Shown: positions 11,701-27,489 of the stretch, one piece after another
Layout: each line of letters opens with the position of its first letter
Numbering within the stretch: position 1 is the first letter of the stretch
From: Trichinella spiralis
Lineage: Eukaryota; Nematoda; Enoplea; Trichinellida; Trichinellidae
Length of the DNA stretch: 64,000 nt
NCBI GenBank assembly: GCA_000181795.3
Contig: CM012955.1
Location: forward strand, 4,099,727-4,163,726
Direction of reading: 5' to 3'
Position numbers and translations under genes: made by a program
The notes under the pieces: model-generated
The model's database searches: none
Told to the model about the DNA's origin: nothing
What the model saw: only the letters and a program-made list of their open reading frames with translations

Positions 11701-13035
11701 ATGCCATTCAACTGCAAGAAAAGAATACTGAACAGTTGAAAACAGCAATAATGTTAAAAATCGTACCCCAACATAAAATAAAAAAGTTTATAATTTTCAC
11801 ATATAAAACAGAGAAAATTTCAAAAATATATAATAAATAAGCATACAACTTTCTCTGTTTATAACAATAAAGAAAACGATCTATCCATTTATTGAAATTC
11901 ATTACAAAAAGCGTCATCCCCTCAAAATTTCATGTGATTGTGACATGGCAACAAACATAAAAATAAGACAAAAAATTTGTATTAACACCAGTACCAATGC
12001 GGATTCAGAACTGAAATACACATGAATGAAAATGTATGCATTTATAAAAGTGAAATATTTGCTTAACAGATGTAAGACAAATTCTTCTAACACACAGCAG
12101 TTTAAAAATTTAATCATAAAACAAATTTACCTGCGTGTATGAATGAAAATGTAAAAATTAACACTTAAATTCAGAAAAATTTTGACATTTCTTCCTGCGG
12201 ACAATAACTACACTACTACAGTATAAATATTATCAAGATTTGTATAAATTAAATTGAATAAATGCATATCATTTTCCATAACAATATTTTTTAAATTAAT
12301 TCTTATAAAGTTAAGGGATAATATTCAAAATAAATAGCTAAGCTTTTTATTTAACAATTTCTTAAAAATTTTTGTGTTATCTTAAATTTAGTGTAATTAT
12401 GATTAGTAGATGCTTATTTATTAAGATGTAAAATTATTTTTGCGGAAAAAATATGATTAACAGTATTTTCATCACTACAGTTAATTGTTAATGATCATCC
12501 TTCAAGTACGTAAACAAAATATGACGTTTCTGAAAAGTGTACTTTTCGTGATATGCATGCTGCTTTACGCATATATCAATTATTGCTTTTTTGTCGAGAC
12601 GAAATTCAGCTGGACTATTATTTGAATATTTAATAAAATTTTATAAGTAAACTTTTTAATTGAGAAACACACGGACAATTTTCTGAAAGTTTCAAATAAA
12701 CAATACTTGTTTAATGTTCAGAAATTATTGCCTCATTGTTGCTCAAAATTCAAATATTTTGATAATTTGACAATGGAAATAATTTTAGAAAATAAGAAAC
12801 GTTAAAACATAATTGCCCCAAAATGTAAAAAACCAATTGAATAAACGTCTTTTTAAAACGAACATTTTCATTATAAAACGATTACTTTTCAAATGAATTC
12901 CAATAATGAATAATTCTTTTTATTTACGCTATGTTACCCAATGCTAGACTATTCAGCTTGGACTGATTTTCCTTTTCAACAGTATTACAGCAGATTTTTA
13001 AAAAGTTGCAATAAAATTAATAACATGGTCAGATT
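11700..13035. other. Intergenic AT-rich DNA
   Basis: About 1.3 kb with only short chance frames of Phe/Ile/Leu/Tyr composition, caused by the very high AT content. I saw no RNA gene, transposon end or conserved domain. Confidence 0.6.
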
Positions 13036-15060
13036 TTAAGTGGATTTCTTTTTTGAATTCAAATCTGGCTGCAGAAACAGACCAACTAGAAGAATGGCGT
13101 GACAAAAGTGCAACAAAAGACTGCTCCACAAAGTCGACGGATAAACATTCCAGCACATTTCAATAATTCCAAGCAAAGTTAATCTGAAAATAAATTTTAC
13201 TATTTTACATTTCAATGTAAAACAGAAAAAAATATTCACTTTGAAGTAGTTGAATAGGGAGTCTGCCAGGAAAGAAAAGGCAAAAGATGATAATACCATA
13301 CGTAAAACTGATAATGCAACGATCGACTAAACGATATACCAATTAAATTAATACCAGCGAGAAGAAGTACAATTTCTAAAATGAAAAAAAGACCAGAATC
13401 AAACTTATTAATATATTTCAAAAATGTACGCTCCAGTCACCCTGATTTTTTAAATGCACTGTTCCATTGTCAACAGCTACCATCACTGCGTTCCGTATAC
13501 TAGTAAATCGAGAACTAGAAAAAATTGTGAAAAATCAAACCTGTAGCAAATTTTCAAATAATACATTCTTAACAAACACATCTATGTACAAAAACACGTG
13601 AACTTTTTGTGCACACAATTGATAGGACGTACCGAAAAAATTTGATATAAAGAAAGTAAAATACTAATATGATGTGAAATAGCAGTAAAATGCAGTGAAA
13701 GCATTTGTGCGTGAAAACTTCTTCTGGAACAAAACGCCAATTCACGGTCCAACGATGATCAAATACCCGACCAAAGTTGAACGCACTTCGCAAATATCCC
13801 AGTGGATTTGTGTGCAAAAATGGAATGGCAAGCGTCACCTGAAACAAATTTCCAATAAATGAATAATAACATACCTTACTGTAAAAAGCTTACTTGAAAA
13901 AGGAAAGCAAAGCATTCCACTAGAATTAGAGAATCTTATATATACAATTAAAATGTTAAACTGAATTAATATAATTCAATGAACTCGAAAAAAATACCAG
14001 CTGATAAGTATTAATAATAATCCTCAAAATCCTTAATTACAATTAAAAAAAATTATTGCTAAATGCAAAAATTAAATAAAAAATCATGCAAGTATGCATA
14101 GTGCTTTTGGAAATTACCTGAATTAAAAATGCCAGTGCAAACAACCGACAACTGTCCTGAAGACCTCTTTTGTATAAACAAATTACTGCAACAGCAGGTG
14201 AAAATAATAAAATATTCATTTTCACAGATAAGGCCAAGCTAAAAATTTCATTTATTAATACAAATAAAATATTAAAAAGAAAACCAACCTATAGAGCACG
14301 ATCCCTGCAGTCCATTGTCGATAAATCCAACATAACAGTGCAATGTAAAAAAGAAACATGGCGATTGGGTCATTAAAAAGTCGTAGCAAGAAGATGGAAT
14401 GAATACGATAAGATGTACAACTCATAAATATAAGAAAAATTGAAGGAATCTGAAATAAAATTCTTTAAAATTTGCAATACACATGAATTGATAAGCTTCT
14501 TTCAAGTTTACCTGCCCACTTCGAATATTGATAAAGAATACAATAATCAAGTTGCATAAATAGAGAATGGTAAAGAATAACTGCGCAACAAAAATATTTC
14601 TGCCATGATTTGTCAAATAATACAGAATTGTGTAAATGTAAACGTGTCCAGCCGGATATCTAAATAAAAGCATACAGATGTGAGCACATAAATATGGGAG
14701 CAAATTTTGAAATGAACTACACTAAAGGACCAGTGTCGCCCTTTAAAAGAGTGTAATCAAAAGTTCCATTTATGAAGCCTTCCACTTGCTGCATGTATGC
14801 AAGCCAGTCTATTTCTGTATCTAAAATAGCGAAGATAAATTGCAATATGAACAACTTGTATACTAATTTTTACAAGGTACAGTTGTTACAATCCACAAGC
14901 ATAGTACAAATTCAAACACAAACAATGCGACTGCTATTTTTGGTCGATATTTGGTGTCAAGCATAAAATTCTGAATCAATTCCACCGGACCACCACATGC
15001 CATATGTTTCGTGTTTGCTTTCGCGTTTCCGCGAAAGTTCTTCTTTACCTGACGAACCAT
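13036..15060 (-). CDS. ALG3: ALG3, Dol-P-Man:Man5GlcNAc2-PP-Dol alpha-1,3-mannosyltransferase
   Basis: This multi-membrane ER enzyme adds the first lumenal mannose to the lipid-linked Man5GlcNAc2 N-glycan precursor, using dolichol-phosphate-mannose. The ATG at 15060 opens a basic cytosolic leader followed by the first membrane segment. Family landmarks in order: [40 protein letters not shown] (the acidic ER-lumenal loop typical of GT-C enzymes), [76 protein letters not shown] and [19 protein letters not shown]. The first exon is 14881-15060, and the Val-Tyr-Pro junction is spliced precisely (GT|A). It ends with a lysine-rich tail (LNSKKKST). It is divergent from the HELLS gene, with about 1.5 kb between their starts. 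Confidence 0.95.
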
Positions 15061-16543
15061 CCTATGACTGTGATGTTAAAAATACACAGTGTAGTTTCTA
15101 AAATACTGTTTTTTTTAAATAGAAGCATCAAACAACATTAAAAACAAATTATAACAACAAAATATTGAATTTACAATTTGTTAACTCTAAATGAAAAACG
15201 TAAACATCAAGATAACAAATGAAAAGCAAGTTTAAAATACAGTGTTACCAAGAACATAGCAATAATGTGAATTATTAACTTAAAAATATGTGGCAGTAAA
15301 ATTTTGTAAAAATATAATCATCCAAATGTTTTACTCAATGTAGCGTTCTTTTTTTCGATAACAAATGCTTTTTTCACAGTATAGTAATTATGAAAAATTA
15401 GGTCAACAAAATCTGATTTGATTAATCCAGAACACTGTATTAACATTTTCGCACTCAGATTCTGAGTTTTTTATTTTATGTTAAGTTATAAATTTTTCAC
15501 ATGAATTTCAATATTTTTTTACATTTTAACATTTTAAAATCTTACATCCAATCGCTGGACACCGTCAACGGCGGTGATTGCTGTATAGTCGGTATTCAAC
15601 AACAAAATAAGGAAATCTTACTGAAAACGTTTAAGTTTATTCCAGATAAATGTCGAATTTTAACATCAGACCGTAAACGTTCGGCTTTGTCACTTTTTCA
15701 GAGCTATTCAAATAAAATCAGGAATGTTACAAATATACAGTCCATATTTATTAAAGTGATATACATGACTTCTGGGAAGTAAAAGTGGCGGAAATATAAA
15801 TTATATGCTTTCAGCATATTGAAATATCACTTGACAGCACGAATTTTAAAACAAAATTAATTAATATAATATATAAATTTGGTTCTATAATAATTTACAA
15901 TATATTTTAAATAAATTTATAATATTATATTTCATTTTTCTATTACATTAAAAGATCAAGTATCATATATATTTGAAAAAATTATGTCCGCTTCAATTCA
16001 GTAAATATTTTAAATATTGTAAATTTATAATACTTTAACTAATATGGCAATTAATAAATATTTTAAATTAATATATTCTGTCAATGTCTCTTCAAAACAT
16101 TCATTTAAAGTCATAGTACAGTAATTAATGTTAAAGCTTGCTAATGGCTAAGGTGGAATTTTGTTAACTGCAAATTACTTTAGCTTTCAAACGTTGAAAA
16201 TCTGTGTAGAAAAAAAAATTACATATTCTTAAAATATTTTTTAACAAAAACAATACGCATTATTAATAAAATTCTTTTCAATATCCAGCCTTTCTAATTA
16301 TTTGCTTTTTTAGCACATATGCAATTAAAAAATAATTAGTTGATTCTTTATGACATTTTTATCATGATAAAATTCAAAATACGAATTATCTTAGGTGATC
16401 TTTTTGATGACTATTGTTTTTACAAATAGCTTATTGTTCTTGCGTATCATCAGTTACAGTGGTTTTCTTGTATTCTGGTTTCCGTCATTCAGAGTGTCCG
16501 TTTACGAGGAAAAATTTTTGCTTGGAACTATATTTAGAGAAAA
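15061..16543. other. Divergent intergenic region between ALG3 and HELLS-like genes
   Basis: About 1.5 kb of AT-rich DNA between two divergently transcribed genes, so it must hold both promoters. A 93-codon open frame at 15501-15782 on the plus strand (DTVNGGDCCIVGIQQQNKEI) is slightly more balanced than its surroundings but matches no family I know. Confidence 0.5.
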
Positions 16544-19669
<3,126 letters not shown>

Positions 19670-20406
19670 ATCGGAATCTGGAGCAATGAAAAGCGTTTTA
19701 TACCACAATAGTTTTATATTTCTTTCATTTAAGATAGTCAGATTTTAGATAGATTGTTTTAGATTCTGTTTAAACGTTCTATAGAACGCATTTTTCTTTA
19801 GCCGTCACGTTATACATTGTATTTAAGTAAGCAAATAAGTTTACAAAAGTAAATAAATAAATATATCTTTCAGATGAAAAGTATTTTGCACATACATACA
19901 CATGAAAAATTGTAGCCGATTGTTAATTATTCTTTAAGATTAAAAATAACTGCGAACCGACCTGCACGTTTTTTGTTATGGTACGATCTATGCAGTACAT
20001 ACGCCTAGCAAGAACTTCCCCATTCTTAGTTATTCGCTACAGTCGTTACATAATTTTTAAAATGCAATAAAATAAGAAATGTGGATTGTTAGTCCACTAT
20101 AAACAATTTTACAGCAAAAACGAAACTGACAACAATGAATTTGAAAAGTTGTATTCAAACAATTTACAACAATAGCTAAACTTCATTTAAATGCTAATAA
20201 TCATTAAAGGTAAAAATAACGAAAATATTTTTAAATTTTTTAAGCTGAAAACAATTTATTTAATAAATGTGCACAAAAAACTGTTTTTAAGCTGAATCAC
20301 ACTTATATTTAATGAATACCATAGTACGTGATTTTCAAGCTAATAATAAGGTACGGTAGTTTAAGGTATACGGTACTCTAATAATTTGCTTACAGAAGTT
20401 AATTTG
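19670..20406. other. Intergenic, same-strand gap
   Basis: About 740 bp of AT-rich DNA between the HELLS-like stop and the next plus-strand gene. AATAAA-like signals occur shortly after the stop (near 19850). Nothing else is recognisable. Confidence 0.5.
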
Positions 20407-21120
20407 ATGTCGTCAGAAACAGTAGAACCGAAAGCGGACCCTGTTGCTGAAGTCGTGGAAGAAATAAAACATAATCCTTCAAGACCACGTAATAATTCGT
20501 TTGTCAAGGCAATTGTTTATGGTACAAAATCATGGACGTTGCCCAAGAAGTCGGCAGAAGACGATCAACTGTATTCGTGGATCCTTTATGTGAAGCCGTA
20601 TTTTGAAGAAAATTTGGAAAACTACATTGATAAAGTAATTTTTACATTACACGAAAGTTACAATCAACCAGTAAGAGGTAAGAGAATGCATTAAACTGCT
20701 ACTGCTTCCATCATCTATATCTTTTTTAAGTATGCAGACATCCGCCTTATTCTGTTTCGGAAGTTGGCTGGGGAGAATTCAAAGCAGTTATAACTTTCAA
20801 ATTCAAGGGCGTTTCGAAACATATGGTTTGTGGACGCTTTTTTATCAAACTGACATACAGGAATTATTTTTGAATATATTTAGGTTCGAATATATAAGAA
20901 AATTACTTTGTTTGACCCGCATATTCCAGATTTTACAGAAACTGATCCTTTGGTAGACGAGCATTATGGTGAATTGCTTTTTGAGAATGCACCTTTGGTG
21001 TTGCAGAGACACCTCAGAATCGACGAGGGGAAAACGAAAGTTGTTGGAAATCATTCCAAAGATCATTCGGCGCGAAGAATGGAGATCCGTACACTTGTTA
21101 ATGCTGCTCGGCGTTCATGA
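20407..21120 (+). CDS. GAS41/YEATS4-like YEATS-domain protein
   Basis: YEATS domains bind acylated histone lysines; GAS41 is a subunit of the SRCAP and TIP60 complexes. The ATG at 20407 (MSSETVEPKADPV) is the first good Met. Exon 1 (to 20677) has VKAIVYGTKSWTLPKKSAED and YSWILYVKPYFEENLENYI, with the family's LHESYNQPVR block. Exon 2 starts at 20731 (acceptor TTTTAAG) and continues in phase with HPPYSVSEVGWGEFKAVITF, the YEATS signature. Exon 3 from 20884 has ITLFDPHIPDFTETDPLVDE and YGELLFENAPLVL, like the C-terminal YDELxF block of GAS41. The frame closes at 21120 with no long coiled coil, whereas GAS41 normally has one, so the C-terminus is short or a further exon is missed. The exact exon 2 donor (20811 or 20826) is uncertain. 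Confidence 0.8.
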
Positions 21121-22735
21121 GAAGATAATGTTATTGAAGAAGCTCTCATAATTGTCCTCACTGTATATAAAATCTTTTATATATCTCAACTTGTTTATAT
21201 GGATTAAATTTTAACGTAAAAAAGACAATAAAAGATTTGTTATTCAAATATAGAAAGTGTTTTTGTTATTTATTGTTGTGTAATTGATTTAAATTTCATT
21301 CTATTGCAAGAAGTAATATTCAGATGCGGACATTAAATTATGAATTCACGTGCTTGTGCACAATTTGAATTTAGCAACTTTTTTGATTTGAAACAATTTT
21401 AATAGTTAAATGTTTTGCACTGCTAATAATACAATTTTTCTGTTGTATTCCCTATCATTAGTTTTGTTTAATATTAGAATACTGTAGTGTTTTAGGTATG
21501 CAAGCTCAAGCCGAAAACTCTTCTCGTCAGAAAATATTTTTCACAGATTACTGAACTGTGTGTTGATATTTTTATTATATATAAATTAATACTTTTCTCA
21601 CAAAGTTTTTGATTATAAACAACATTCTGAAAGAGCCCTGATCAAACAAAAGATTTGGTTGACATCTAAAGCTTCAGTTGTGACTGCAAGAGGCGACTCA
21701 TTTTTTCCCTTAGTGAAATTCTTATTTTTCCTGTCGCAGTCTTTATTTAATACTGTGGTATGCAACCTTTCCATTCCAATTTTTAGTGACTAATGTTCAT
21801 TGAATCTAACGTACACACTGTAAACGTTGCGCCCTAGGCTGACTGCATGACAACTTTAAAGCTGGAAATGTGCAAAATAGTTTATTTGATAACACACCTA
21901 CATTCACTAATACGACAGCACCATTCTGGACAGTGCGCAACGCTGGCTTAACAAAATGCTCAACTTTGAACGAGTTGATCATTTTATATGCAATGCAGGT
22001 GAAATGACGCAGTTGTCATCACTATATGATCATTATCAAACTCATCACTCACTTAAAATGTGATTCAACTCTTGTAATCTCGTTTTTTACCGTATGCCTT
22101 GCAAAATATATTTGTTGGGAATAATCGGGTTGATGATTCTCAATCAATCAATCCAACTCTGCGCGAAACAATTGGGCATGACTAAGTGAGTCGCTGGGCC
22201 TTCTCAGGTTTAGAAGAGTTAGCTGTAATTCGAGAACAACAAAACACACGGAAACTGAGATTTATTCAGGGATGACCACTGCACAATGAAAAGCACAGAC
22301 AGTCAGACACAATAGAACTCGAAACCGTCAAAGCAATCAATCAATCAATCACACGCCACCAAAACACACGACCCCATTGCTCACTCTCACTCGTGCGTAA
22401 AACGTGACTCTGACGTCACGACCAACTAACTTCGGATTATGGTAGCGGATTCAGATTATCAGGCTCGAACGAAAGTTGTTTTAACAATATTAATTTATCA
22501 TTTGAGACAATTCTAATCTGTTTATAAGCTTTGATGTATTTTAAATGCAGTTATATCTCACATATTATATTTGTTTCTATTTTTACAATAAGCACAAACC
22601 TCTTGATGTTAAAAGCAACTTTTGTTCTTTCTGATCATTATATGATGATTAATGCTATGTGATATTTTATGCACGACCATCATTATTCACTGAAATTTGG
22701 GTTTGGTGATTTGCTTGCTTATTTCAGTATATTTT
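21121..22735. other. Intergenic with a GC-richer repeat-like island
   Basis: Most of the stretch is AT-rich and featureless. Positions 22170-22440 are richer in GC, with CA/GA runs, three tandem CAAT units and the block TGACGTCACG. This island looks like inserted repeat DNA rather than host intergenic sequence. Confidence 0.4.
22170..22440. repeat. Possible solo LTR or other repeat fragment
   Basis: The segment has sharply different base composition from its flanks. Its start (TGTAATTCGAGAACAAC, then TTTATTCAGG) follows the same layout as the LTRs at 6371 and 10045 (TGTA..GAGAA..TTTATT or TTTAAT). I could not fix a right end or a target duplication, so the assignment is tentative. Confidence 0.3.
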
Positions 22736-25700
22736 GGAAATCAGATGCCTTTGAATTTGGTAGACAGTACTTTAGTGTCTGTAGTAGAACGTAGAAGTGA
22801 AAATAAAAATGCAATAAATTCCGAATGGTAAGGAATTGAAACGTGCCATTTTAGTCAGAAGTAAAGCTGTACTTTAATTATAGCAATGACGAACTAGCAT
22901 TACATGAATATCAGTTGTTCGATGTTGAGCAGAAGACTATGGCTCAAGGTATGTATAAAAAGCATTTTACTGAATCGCAACTTATATCTGATGATTACAC
23001 AAAGTGAAACTGAAGGTGAATAATGCGGATGGTTCCTATTGCTTTAAAAATCATTTATTTTTAGATATCATTTTTCATTTTAACAGAAACGAGATTGATA
23101 AAGTGGTGATCGTAGTTAGAATGGCTATGAAATTTTTGAAAGAATGCGAAAACAAGAAGAAGACAGCTTTGGTATTAACTCACAGCAAATCTATGTTGGA
23201 CCTCATTGTTAAACAGCGCAATTTTGTTGCTAATTCTTTGGGATATGATATGAAACAGTGCGTAAATTCCTGTAGTTCGTACTGTGATAAACTATGCATT
23301 TTACCATGTCGAATGTTGATCTGTTGCAATGGTAATATGTATTTTTTTATTTGACTTGAAAATTTAAAGTGTATTTATAATTCAACAACGAACGATTTCA
23401 TAACTTACGGCTAGCTTTAGATATGTTAATGGAAATGCGCAGCAATGAAAACTTGATGAAATCCATTAGCCTCGTAGTTCTAGAATCATTCGATGTATTA
23501 CCGGCATTGATAAATGCAGATGAAATGATGTAAGCAAAATTCGTTTACATGTAATTTGTTAGCCTTCCTAGGGTTCAATATTTTTTAGGAATTCGTATTT
23601 TAAATGCTGTGTACAGTTCGAATAATTTGAAATTTTTACATAATTTATGACCATAAACGTATTAATTTAACATTAGGTTGTATCAAACTTTTTTGTTAAT
23701 AAATACGAACAGTCTCTTATAATTCTTAATAATGCATTATTGTTTACATATGGGAGTTGTTGAAGCATATTAAGTTATACTAATGACTTATATAATAATG
23801 GAGATGATAAATTACAAAAATATAATAGATATGAGCTTCAATTTTTGATTTTATGGAATAGTTGTTTTTTGGAAACAATACAGTAAATTGATGTGGAAGT
23901 ACAATGTGATTATACGGTAAAATTATTGATATTTTTCATTTTGAATGAACACATTAGTAAAATTTTCATTTGCTCTCATTTACAAATATGTATTTTATTT
24001 TAGTTACAGTTTAGAAAACTTTTCAATGGAAACTCGTGTAGTCATATTTACGAAGTCTGAGGAAGAAGCTTCTGCGATCAAGGAAGTCGAACGTTTGAAT
24101 AGTTCATTGGTTATAGAGATCGGAAAATGTTATAAATACTTGGAAAAAGACAGTAAATCATCGTTAGAATACATTGTTATGATATATTTATAGATTATTA
24201 TATTATATTATATTATATTATAGTTAGGATGCAGTATTAGAATTTTGCTATTTTATTTAAAATATTATGGAATACTTTAGGAGATTGAATTCGATGAGGA
24301 GTTGAAGTAGTTTTAGCTAGTGAGATGCAGTTATTTTAACAAAGAATCATTCCTTTTATAGGCGAAGTTTGCACAATTTTAAAATTGAAATCATTTTCTA
24401 AATTTAGATTTGAAGATGTGCTTATTTCATCCAAAAGTGGAAAATGATAACGTTCTGAATTGCAAAATAGACGCAGTAAACTTCTTGTTGCATCGCATCA
24501 TATTTACTCGGTGTTTGGTATTTGTTGACAAAGCGTGTCAAAAGTGAGGCCAAATTGCATTTGCTTTGAACGTTTTATGCTTTTTGTCTGTAGTGAAATA
24601 GATACTCTGGAAGCAAGATTAAAATGTTGGTATTGGTCAGCACAAAAAATTGGTGAGAAAGACGTCTGTAAAGGAACTGGACATAGTGTTATTAAAGATT
24701 CTTCGCGAGTTTTGATTATAACCGGTTTGGTATGATGTTTTACTATTTTAATACGTTAAAAAACTTTTTAAAAAAATAATGTAATGTTCAGAAAGAGTTG
24801 TTTTAGAATTTGTGTGTTTAATCATTGAATTGGGGTTGACATGTGAATAAGCTTTAATTTTTATCGACAAATTAAAATACATTATTTACTGGTTTTCAAG
24901 CTCCATCAGAAACGCAACATTATGGTTACGGAATCTTACTGCGGTATATCCGTACACTGCATGTTGTTCTTTCCTTATTTTAAATGATAAATTAATGCTC
25001 ATTATTCTGAATGTTTCGCTCAAGACTGTTTTGTGTAGTATTTTATGTTTCTTTTTAAGTGTTCCGCATTATAGTATTCGAGGAATCTATTTAAATGGAC
25101 TTCTTTTAGGCAGAGAATCAGTTAAGTGTTGGTTCGTTCAACCTGGTTATCTTATTTCACATTCCGAAAAAGTGCGCTGAATATCATAATCTGTTGCAAA
25201 ATATAAGTAACCAATGTAAGGATGAAATTTTGTACTCTCATAAATGACCGAAACATTTTGAAAGCTGAAACTTATTTTTAGCTGAATACTGCGCAGTCAT
25301 ATTTTTGATAATGAATCACAGCGACAAGGAGCATGTAAAAACGTTAACCAGAAAAGATGGCGTGCATTTTACGTTGTTGAAAGGCAATTACTCAACTTTA
25401 TTAATTAATAGAAGTGAAGACTCTAGAAAGACGCAGTCGACAGCTTCCAGTTACGAGAGTTCAGAGAAGAATTGGTCGACAGTGTTTGAAAATTCAGTTG
25501 AGGTGTCGGAGAAACGGATTTGCAAGAATGATTTAAGTCGGAAAAGTTATGAAGAAATTGTCGCGCCATATAATTTGAAGCCTCATAATATTGATGTGAA
25601 TCGATTGTTTTATTTAAAAAAAAGCATAAAGCCTCGGAAGATTCCAACAGCCGGAAAGTCTATACAATACGACCGTTCAGCTATGCTGAACATTTTGCAA

Positions 25701-26202
25701 ACGATGTTCCGCGGTGGGAAAAACCCATCTGGCAATATTCAAATCTCCAATAGCAACAACGGTACGATTTTTCAGAAATTATTTATTTGAATTTATTTTA
25801 CTTGCTGTAGAAAAAGCGGAAAATGAATCGACTGTTCAGAAGAATGTTGAAAAAATTGAAATGAAGAAGAATAATTCATCAATTTCCAAACAGGACAAAA
25901 GTATGAAATTATTAATAGACAATAACTGCTTTGAAAATACAACTTTAGAAAAGAATAAGCCGAATGCGCGGGAAGAAGAGCAGAGGATTGTTGCAGATCC
26001 CTGTTTGGAAGATGCTGAAGCAGTTGGCGATGATGATGAAGGCGAACAATTTGAATTTGCAAACGATGGTCTCAGTTATGATAACCAAACCGAAGCTTTT
26101 CGTCAAGTGATGATCAATGTCAACAACTACGCAAACATGCTGGCACTGATGCAGAATTACATTGAAAGTATGGTTCGTCCGCGCGACACCGTAAAGGAAT
26201 AA
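22736..26202 (+). CDS. Degenerate DEAD-box helicase plus Tudor-like protein (Yb/TDRD12-like)
   Basis: Successive exons joined in phase read a two-lobe helicase fold without catalytic motifs. Exons seen: from 22736, from 22885, 23065-23331, from 23418, from 24003, from about 24411, from 24594, about 24895, and 25065-25170. Lobe one has TALVLTHSKSM in place of motif Ia, MLICCNALDMLMEM where TPGRLLDLL is usual, LVVLESFDVL instead of a DEAD box, and RVVIFTKSEEEASAI at the motif III position. No P-loop GKT is found. Lobe two has RCLVFVDKACQ (motif IV-like) and DSSRVLIITGL (motif V-like). A Tudor-like strand set follows (VPHYSIRGIYLNGL, VKCWFVQPGYLI). Exons 25305-25761 and 25810-26202 add a basic then acidic tail ending at 26202. 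This order matches Yb/TDRD12 proteins of the piRNA pathway. The tail could be a separate gene. Confidence 0.55.
24194..24222. repeat. (ATATT)n microsatellite
   Basis: Five and a half ATATT-type units in an intron of the helicase-Tudor gene, close to an exon end at about 24170. Confidence 0.85.
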
Positions 26203-27480
26203 GAAAGAACTTATATTCCCTGACTGACAACAGTAAAGTTACAATTCGAGGGAATTTGGAAGAAAATTTCGGTTTTTGGAAAAGTTTTTGATATTTTTTG
26301 TATTTCATTTCAAAATTGGTTTATTAAATAAATAATTAATAAGTAACATTTCAATATTTGAACAGAAAAACAATATGTACTTATCGCCTTTGGCGCTTCG
26401 GGGCAAATTTGCCTTTGCTCAGAGAATTGAACTATGATCTAGAACGTATTTTCAAAAGCCTCAAATTTTATGACCGTAATCGATAAAATAAAATTTTCAA
26501 AATGCGAAATATGGCGGTGGAAATGAAATATGCTGATGGAAATTATGAAATTAACGATTCACATTTAATTAGTGCGCCCAAGTATCGGATTTATTCAAAA
26601 TTTTGAAGATATCCACTTATAGGTACTGTACAATAAATGGACATGTACTTGAAAATTTTTAATGAACTATGGAAATGCTTTCCAAATAATTGTAAACAAT
26701 ATTGCGCAATATTTACGTACATAAATTTCTATTTATAAAAAGAAATTAAATTTTCAATAATATCCTAGCGGTTTTGTGGGAAATTTGTTAAAACCCAATT
26801 TCAGCAAATTCTAAAACGATGCTAGCTTATTTTAGATTTTTAATCTCATAATTTAAAATGAGGAATATTTATTGAAGCTTAGTATTGAACGAAAATGTCG
26901 AAATAAAAATTTTAAGTTGAAGCTTTCTGTATGCATAAAAAAATCAGGAACAGTTTTATTACAGTAGGCATAATTTTTCCAAAAAAAGCAAAAATTGAAT
27001 ATGAAAATTAACATTGATTGAAAATTTAAATTGAAAATTGAAAATTGAAAATTTGAATATTAACAAAATAATTTGATATGTATATTTCTCTAACCCTTTT
27101 TTAAATATTTCACTATCATCATACCAAATCATTTAACATTTCATTTAATGGCAACGTCTCATCAAATACCCTATTGAAAATAGTGCGCTGACTTCTGGAC
27201 ATCTTTTATATATAACTACGATTTAATAAAGTCATTTTCAGAAGAGATTATTTATATGTAATATTTAAACCTTATTGTCCTATTCATTACCGTAATGTAC
27301 AGTATAGTAATGGCCAAATCACATATAAGTTTCTTATAGTGCAGACTTGAAGAATTAAAGAGTAAAGAATGTTGGCAGTTGCAGAATACATTGACCTTCA
27401 ATGGTAACAATGGCGAATATTCTGAGAAAACATGATGGACAAAATTTTCCATAAAATCATCGATCTAGAGATGGAAAACG
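26203..27480. other. AT-rich intergenic DNA
   Basis: About 1.3 kb downstream of the helicase-Tudor gene. It contains a short (ATTGAAA)n-like run at 27012-27056 and otherwise only chance frames. Confidence 0.5.
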
Positions 27481-27489
27481 TAAGCTCAT

